From Strongylocentrotus purpuratus (lineage: Eukaryota > Echinodermata > Echinoidea > Camarodonta > Strongylocentrotidae): 64,000 nt of DNA. The notes under the pieces are model-generated. The model was not told the DNA's origin and did no database searches. It was given only the letters and a program-made list of their open reading frames with translations. Both the position numbers and the translations under genes were made by a program. The number at the start of each line of letters is the position of its first letter. Within the stretch, counting starts at the first letter, position 1. Of the stretch, positions 59,836 to 64,000 are shown in pieces. The stretch spans positions 30,729,301-30,793,300 of the forward strand of contig NW_022145609.1 of the NCBI RefSeq assembly GCF_000002235.5, written 5' to 3'.

Positions 59836-62118
59836 AAGCGGACATTTTTTTTTTTTTTTGGTCTCAAAATTTCAAAATTTGACATTTTTTTCGTTGGGGG
59901 GGGGGGGGTGAGGTCACCTTATTTAGGTTAGCCGTGGGTATAATTTTTTTTCTTTTTTTTTTTTAATAAAAAAAAAAAAAAAAAAAAAAAAAGCCAAAAG
60001 GGGGTTTTTAGGTTCTTTTAGGGGGGTTTACATACATTAAAATACCAAAGGGGGGGGGGGGGTTTGAACCCCAAACCCCCCCCCTGCGTACGACCCTGAT
60101 TATGAACATGTTATGGTGGTTTTGATTACAGCAATAATAATAATAAGTGTCTGTTTCGAACCAAAACTTGCATAATAGAAAACGGGAAATAGTAAACAAA
60201 TGAAAATAGTCAATATTATATGCTTATTGGTATCCATGCTTTACATGCCTAAATGCTTGTAATATCTTGCTCTATTAGTTTGATAGGTTTTAACCCCAAG
60301 GTCAAAGTTGTTTACCTGAAAAAACCAGGTATTATTTCTGATTGTGCGGGAAGTACTTTCTAAAGAAAAATTGTGTGCACTGTATATTTGTCCATATCAT
60401 TGTGGTTGGATAATACAAATAGAGCATTGTTCCGAGTCATCACAATTCAAATACAACTCTGGGTTACTCACTAGCGCAGTCATATGCATGTTGCCCGTAA
60501 AGGCGGAAGCGTTTTACTTTACCTATTTTTATGAAATGATTGTGACGATTTTATTTAATCTTAATAGATGCGTTTATACCTTCTCAAAACATTACTGCTC
60601 AATCTAAAGAGTAAAAGAGATTGATCAATAAAGTTTTGAGAAGATAATAAACTTATCTATTTATTAAACCATATTATCTTGCGGAAAATCAGAGTCATTT
60701 CATAAAAAAGAGTTAAAGAAGATTATTGTAATTTTATGGACAATATTGTGTTTTATCATTATTTAAGATTGCGTCAAGCACATCTTAAAAATACAGTATA
60801 TCCTAATTAGAGAATGAATAAGGAAAAATTATGTGTAATTCTTGATCAAAACAGAAAGATGAGTTGGTATTGTTCTTGCAATAATGATATACTCTTGGTC
60901 TCCTCAAGGTAATCTTCTATCTCGGGGTATCATATTTTCTCTTTAGATTCCGGTCTATTTATACATTCATAAATTGATTTGTCGTTTTATTTCCATCCAT
61001 CCATAACATATCAACGGATTAGAAAACGAACGTAGTGTAAGCACATATAAACAATGTACATATGAAACAAACAAAAACGTTAAGTTTGGAAAAGAAAACA
61101 AATACACTGTTTGTGGTTCCCTTCTATGCGGAAATAGAAATGAATCAGTGCATTTTGCCATATGTCTAGAGACACAGCACACATCATTATGACAAATGTT
61201 TCCGACTGACTGACAAGCGGACCCTGTCATACTGTGTACGATTTTCCCCGACGGTTTCAATATTGATTAATGAATGGTTAATGATTAACTGATTTTTGTA
61301 AACATGTTTTTAAAAATCATTAGGTTTCAACTGAAGACTTTGAAATAATTTTATGAATATTTAAAGAATACAGGGATTTGTTTTTTAAAAGAGTTGAATC
61401 TGTCTTTAGGAAAAATGAAATCATCACCACTGTAATTAACTTCATCTCGACAGAAAAACCAATTCAATATGGTTTTTCAACTTCCGTTTTCCAATCTAAG
61501 ATTTTCACAGTAAGTTGAAGTATAACAATTGTAAAATGAAATCAATTCAAAGAAATACACGAAGAAATGTGAATTGTAATTTTGGTCAGAAAGCCCTCGG
61601 GACCGGCATCGTCGGTCTCGTGTGTCGTTGTTCTCATGAAGTTACTCGAATGCCAAAAAGATAGACATATAGACTACAACGTAATTAGTTGATGGTTCAA
61701 ATCAACCCAAATATCCACAGATCTCTTAAAACATGGAAAAGTCAGACTTTGTGCATTTTAGAATAATTACTGCCAAAGTCATGGAGGTGCTTCATGAATA
61801 CCCTTTAATACTTCCACATGGGTTCCAAATTATGTACAGTCGGTGCAGTAATACATATGATATAACTGTCATAAGCACGTATCCAGTATTCGTCTCAGTA
61901 GGTTTTACAATTTTGTAGAACTGACCTATAGTGCCCATGCGCAGATTGTATTTACGCAATGGCTCTTTTCCATCAGCTAATTGGTTTGTAGATGTTGAAT
62001 ATGTTGGTAATGATACAAATTTAATGTACCGGTAAATTGAAAACTTACTGCATTGAATGAAGAGGAAACACTGAGACACAACAGTAAACCCAAGGCAAAA
62101 TACAACAAGCCGGGCCAT
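47325..62118 (-). CDS. Gene B: YWTD-EGF-sushi transmembrane receptor
   Basis: The join of nine exons is 62049-62118, 56055-56294, 55360-55522, 53554-53684, 52163-52420, 50814-50930, 49885-50070, 48777-48861 and 47325-47730. Together they give 1656 nt, 551 residues plus stop, open throughout and with the same phases as gene A. The domain order is identical. Differences from A: the EGF last loop is complete, the cytoplasmic repeat has two units instead of three, EQYP is missing before the Pro-rich end, the motif reads PPPY rather than PHPY, and the stop comes after NPQN. Intron 1 is 5.75 kb against 17.7 kb in A. Both copies keep intact frames and splice sites, so both may be functional. Transcription is not shown. 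Confidence 0.85.
48224..48746. mobile_element. TTAA MITE in intron 8 of gene B
   Basis: Both TTAA sites are intact (48220-48223 and 48747-48750), with the ends described for the A copy at 8038-8570. This copy defines the element boundaries best. Confidence 0.85.
48777..48861 (-). CDS. Gene B exon 8: transmembrane helix
   Basis: 85 nt with the same phases and splice sites as in A. The substitutions keep the glycine-rich start and the Leu/Cys core unbroken. Confidence 0.9.
49610..49845. repeat. TCT/TTA microsatellite, intron 7 of B
   Basis: Homologue of 9440-9665 with a different number and order of units. Confidence 0.9.
49885..50070 (-). CDS. Gene B exon 7: sushi (CCP) domain
   Basis: 186 nt. 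All four cysteines and the Trp of GNWDEEP are kept. Ser replaces Asn in the NDS sequon of copy A. Confidence 0.9.
50519..50668. mobile_element. Palindromic TA-flanked MITE, copy B
   Basis: 150 bp, orthologous to 10715-10864, with TA at 50517-50518 and 50669-50670. Its termini (CTTTTAGATTTGC and AAATCTAAAAGTCCC) are less eroded than in A. Confidence 0.85.
50814..50930 (-). CDS. Gene B exon 6: EGF-like domain
   Basis: 117 nt. Six cysteines and an intact last loop, CICIAGWKGVNC, which matches the family ending CxCxxGWxGxxC. No calcium-binding D-x-(D/N)-E signature is visible at its start. Confidence 0.9.
51235..51820 (+). pseudogene. LINE reverse transcriptase C-terminal remnant, copy B
   Basis: Orthologous to 11515-12100, with the same premature stops and a few private changes. 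It includes HVLRMKPTRYPK and RPRGRLPKRWLDC. Confidence 0.8.
51840..51985. repeat. TTA/AGT microsatellite, intron 5 of B
   Basis: Homologue of 12120-12240 with a longer AGT part. Confidence 0.85.
52163..52420 (-). CDS. Gene B exon 5: YWTD blades 5 and 6
   Basis: 258 nt, donor GTAAGA. The motifs YWTE and YFTD are kept. Several substitutions cluster between them (AESGNLVVFG against AVRGDLVFFG in A), on one propeller face by position (inference). Confidence 0.88.
52505..53135. repeat. Degenerate GTGCCCCTTTT satellite, intron 4 of B
   Basis: About 20 units, far longer than the A homologue at 12762-12915. It shows expansion in B or contraction in A. Confidence 0.82.
53554..53684 (-). CDS. Gene B exon 4: YWTD blade 4
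   Basis: 131 nt. It reads KLYWTDEGISTGKIEMSN and LREPRGLALDSQ. Conserved with A apart from a few conservative changes. Confidence 0.88.
53937..54507. mobile_element. 571-bp palindromic foldback element
   Basis: The arms 53937-54175 and about 54277-54507 are inverted copies over about 230 bases (outer AGTGATTAAAATCAATTTG) around a loop of about 100 bases. It is absent from the A homologue. No clear target duplication is seen at these limits. The flank at about 54630-54660 (TTTCTGGGAGGCACTGTATA) resembles a mariner end, so the true element may be larger. Confidence 0.75.
54980..55015. repeat. Interstitial telomere-like CCCTAA tract
   Basis: About five CCCTAA or near-CCCTAA units in a row. TTAGGG is the telomere repeat of echinoderms and vertebrates. 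It lies in intron 3 of gene B only. Confidence 0.7.
55150..55315. repeat. TA and TG/CG microsatellite, intron 3 of B
   Basis: TA run, then TG with a GCGCGC insertion, ending in AGAGAC. Homologue of 14020-14180. Confidence 0.9.
55360..55522 (-). CDS. Gene B exon 3: YWTD blade 3
   Basis: 163 nt, nearly identical to A. It includes ANRMFWTD and RPWGITLSQKR. Confidence 0.9.
56055..56294 (-). CDS. Gene B exon 2: YWTD blades 1 and 2
   Basis: 240 nt with the same borders as in A. DEDARTINRA replaces DEDASTINRA. KIYWSD and LDGSNQEIL are kept. Confidence 0.9.
56670..57055. mobile_element. TTAA element in intron 1 of B, absent from A
   Basis: The left TTAA is at 56666-56669 and the right has mutated to TCAA (57056-57059). 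The ends are AGACAAACTCCAGT and ACTAAAGTTTATCT. Gene A has a single TTAA at 15556-15559 with the same flanks. The interior shares the TGCTACATGATCAAC and CTTTCAAAATGCAATCGCAT type blocks with the 366-bp MITEs. Confidence 0.85.
57130..57205. repeat. GA microsatellite, intron 1 of B
   Basis: Two AG runs. Homologue of the tract at 15636. Confidence 0.9.
57210..58055. other. Intron 1 of B, no gene seen
   Basis: Collinear with A in pieces (15700-15900, 26400-26545, 30450-30770). A short inverted repeat (GTTGCCTAAAATG at 57540 and CATTTTAGGCAAC at 57628) is also present. No exon. Confidence 0.55.
58060..58510 (+). repeat. L2-linked SINE-like repeat with nested MITE
   Basis: TATATCGCTTAATACAATG and CTCTAAGCGCTTT at the start, and GGTACCCATTTAACACC, a G run and TTGCCAAAGGATATAAGTG at the end. 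It is interrupted by the palindromic element at 58258-58415. Confidence 0.7.
58258..58415. mobile_element. 158-bp palindromic MITE
   Basis: Inverted ends GGCCCGAATTTACAAAGG and CCTTTGTGAATTCGGGCC around a short core. A related terminus (GGCCCGAATTCACAA) occurs at about 43570. Confidence 0.8.
58755..59296 (+). repeat. First copy of a poly(G) hAT-bearing segment, truncated
   Basis: Nearly identical to 59581-60098 except for homopolymer lengths. The element inside begins at 58872 after ATTATGAA. It contains a G run of roughly 65-70 bases (58972-59040). It ends in a C run that jumps straight to sequence found again at 60908. See findings: this may be an assembly error. Confidence 0.8.
59297..59579 (+). 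repeat. Duplicate of 60908-61190
   Basis: About 283 bases, identical or nearly so to 60908-61190 (starting TTCTATCTCGGGGTATC). Gene A has one homologue near 31800-32090. Confidence 0.85.
59698..60098. mobile_element. hAT-like MITE with long G and A runs
   Basis: 8-bp duplication ATTATGAA (59690-59697 and 60099-60106). The ends are CAGGGGCGTACGCAGG and CCTGCGTACGACCCTG. No transposase. The gene A homologue near 31060 has no insertion. The G runs make it a strong G-quadruplex candidate. Confidence 0.88.
60110..62040. other. Intron 1 of B near exon 1, no gene seen
   Basis: Collinear with about 31080-32930 of A without the A minisatellite. No exon is recognised. Confidence 0.55.
62049..62118 (-). 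CDS. Gene B exon 1: signal peptide
   Basis: 70 nt, start in ATCAAACATGG, peptide MARLVVFCLGFTVVSQCF ending FIQC, donor GTAAGT. Same phase as in A. Confidence 0.88.
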
Positions 62119-62148
62119 GTTTGATGGAGAAGTACAGAGCCAGTCTAG
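62119..62148 (-). promoter_or_regulatory. Leader and possible 3' splice site before exon 1 of B
   Basis: CCATCTCTTCTAG followed by a 26-nt leader, as in gene A. Conserved in three copies. Confidence 0.5.
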
Positions 62149-62214
62149 AAGAGATGGAAAAATAATGAGACTATTATTTTTACCATATTATTTCATATGT
62201 GTCATATTGCTGTC

Positions 62215-62335
62215 CTGTCATCATCATTATCACCATCATCATCATCATCATCATCATCAATAATATTATTAGCAGTAGTGGTAGTAGTAGTAGTAGTAGT
62301 AGTAGTAATAGTATATACTACAAGAGGTAGTAGTA
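62215..62335. repeat. ATC and AGT microsatellite upstream of gene B
   Basis: Homologue of 33105-33240. Its unit number differs. Confidence 0.9.
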
Positions 62336-62764
62336 TCATAGAAGTACTAGTTGTGTGGTTATTAAAAGAAAAAAGTATAACATCTATCAGGAGAATAGTG
62401 CAAAGAATATATGCAATCGAAACGTAGAATATGTACATATAGGAAGAATATTAGCAATGCGGACGTAATCATTGTGGAAATATATATATCAATACAATAC
62501 GAAATGTTGGGCTTCCTTCTAATTGAAATTGAAATTGAAAACAAGTCCGAACAAGAGCATGTCATATTTTTCTAGTGAGTGCAAGCCAACTTTTGTTAAC
62601 AACTATTGAAATTCACCCATGGAGCCTGAGCTATTGTCCTATTTGCGGTCTGATGAATATCAACAAGTCAGAATGAATATGGAGAGCTGAGGTAATTGTT
62701 TCGTGAGTGACTGAGCCATGAACCAGCGATAGCTTGGTGCTCACTGCCCTACAAACAGTAAATA

Positions 62765-63212
62765 GGGACTTTTAGATTTGCACGTCGACAGCTGTGACTG
62801 CAACGTGTGGCGTCATTTTAAGGCACTGCGCATGCGTCACGTCGTCTCAGTCATCGATCGAGAATGCGTCAACCTTGATTTCCTAAATCTAGTACGGTAA
62901 TAGCTAGTATGCCGCGTGCACATAAAATATACAGTTCCTCAGGTAGACAAAGGAACATCGATCCCTTCCTTGCTATTATGTAAAAATGTGTAGAACAGGT
63001 ACTGGCACATGCATATTCACATGTTCTACATATCTTTACATATAGCAGTGAAGGGATGTTCTTTTGTCCGTCATGTTCATAGTCTTACTTCCTGCATGCA
63101 TGTTTATCTAAGATAAGATTTCTAATTGTAGTCAACATGGGCAGTTGAGTACGTTGACACGCATGATCAGTCGGCGTACGTCGTGTTCTCGTCCACTCAA
63201 TCTAAAAGTCCC
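62765..63212. mobile_element. 448-bp TA-flanked MITE splitting a SINE
   Basis: TA at 62763-62764 and 63213-63214, with ends GGGACTTTTAGATT and AATCTAAAAGTCCC. It shares termini with the 150-bp hairpin MITEs in intron 6. It separates box A-like and box B-like parts of the SINE that are joined in A (35866-35940). Confidence 0.88.
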
Positions 63213-63284
63213 TAATGGCAGGTTCAAATGCTGCTAGCTCCAAGATTTTATCGAAATTGACAAACAATAAGGGCAAAAAAATAA

Positions 63285-63717
63285 CATCAGTACAATGTTT
63301 AGACCTCCACACAACCACATTGAATCATGTTATGTCAGTTTAGAAACATCCTTGAATAAACTATCTCAAGAAAATAAGGAAGTATACTTAATAGGCGATT
63401 TTAATGTACACATATTGCTTTCCATACAAGACAAAAGTGTTTCAACTCTTCTTAATTTATTCTCTTTCCATGCAGTAGATCCACCAATCAATAAAACAAC
63501 TAGAATAAACGCATCTTTTGCTATTTTAACCGACAATATATTCACAAATGCTTTAAACAAAAGCTGTAACATTGGCTATTATTTATTCGAAATTATCAGA
63601 TCATATAACAATGATCACATTTCATTACAAAATGTTTTTTTTAAACAAGGATGTAGAAAATGTAATGCATCGAAACGTAAATTCTGTCAATATGCAACAC
63701 TTAAAGGCATCGTTTAA
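63285..63717 (+). pseudogene. LINE endonuclease remnant, copy B
   Basis: A 140-codon frame from 63295 reads RPPHNHIESCYVSLETS, EVYLIGDFNVHILLS, PPINKTTRINASFAILTD and NIFTNALNK. This is the YRPP, GDFN and late endonuclease region of a jockey/CR1-type LINE. It lacks both ends of the enzyme. Confidence 0.82.
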
Positions 63718-63719
63718 CA

Positions 63720-64000
63720 AAGTTAAATCTTAGAAGCTCGGCCCTGTGTGTTATCATTATCAGTGTCTGTGATATGGTGTGATATTGAAGCCCTAAAACA
63801 AAATTGCGCTTCAAAATGATCAAGAAGTGACTCCAAAAAGTAAATATCTTTGAGTGACCGGTTTTACCATACTCGTTTTCCCCAATAGTCTGTAGACTGT
63901 AGTGTTATGAAAAACCGTTAGGAAAATGCAAAAATTGGTTTCGATTTCCAATCATAAATATCTTGATAATCAGACAGGCGATTGGCTTGTAAAAATCATG
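63720..64000. other. Right edge, no gene seen
   Basis: Short AT-rich stretch after the LINE remnant. Nothing recognised. Confidence 0.5.

Noticed and set aside
58806..59931. Open frames with long poly-Gly
   Set aside because: They result from G runs inside a hAT-like element. The lengths are not reliable and the two copies differ.

Overview
This is an AT-rich, repeat-loaded piece of an animal nuclear genome. Genes are split into short exons with GT-AG introns. There are many LINE retrotransposons, non-autonomous DNA transposons and microsatellites, and no operons or bacterial features. The extracellular domains (YWTD/LDL-receptor class B, EGF-like, sushi) and the repeat types (L2-, CR1/jockey- and RTE-like LINE pieces, a TTAGGG-type interstitial telomere tract) fit a marine invertebrate deuterostome, most likely an echinoderm. 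That assignment is inference and I cannot name a species.

The main content is a tandem pair of genes on the minus strand, gene A (7052-33004) and gene B (47325-62118). Each can be rebuilt as nine coding exons with compatible phases and consensus splice sites. The exon lengths sum to 1767 nt (589 codons) for A and 1656 nt (552 codons) for B, both open throughout. The predicted product is a type I membrane protein: signal peptide, one six-blade YWTD beta-propeller, one EGF-like domain, one sushi/CCP domain, one transmembrane helix and a cytoplasmic tail built around a 23-residue tandem repeat. The copies differ in tail repeat number, in the EGF loop, in a PPxY-like motif and at the C-terminus. 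A third, orphan copy of exon 1 lies inverted at 4303-4398.

Layout: 1-5985 holds old duplicated repeats, the inverted orphan exon and a large AGT microsatellite. 6236-15190 holds exons 9 to 2 of gene A with MITEs in the introns. 15191-32934 is the 17.7 kb first intron of A, swollen by two LINEs, a block of tandem arrays between inverted arms, MITEs and a 45-bp perfect inverted repeat. 32935-36420 holds exon 1 of A, a LINE, a tRNA-type SINE and an endonuclease fragment. 36420-46060 is a repeat-only spacer with an L2 piece nested in a MITE, a solo LTR nested in a LINE and two degenerate satellites. 46068-57200 holds exons 9 to 2 of gene B, and 57200-63717 the shorter first intron (5.75 kb), exon 1 and upstream flank of B. 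That intron includes a poly(G)-rich tandem duplication that looks partly like an assembly artefact.

Because A and B are alignable copies of one ancestral segment, many transposon insertions can be read as filled versus empty sites. This shows TTAA, TA and 8-bp target duplications directly. The most unusual items are the receptor architecture, its copy-specific tail differences (one C-terminus is partly encoded by a MITE), and the array-dense block in the first intron of A.
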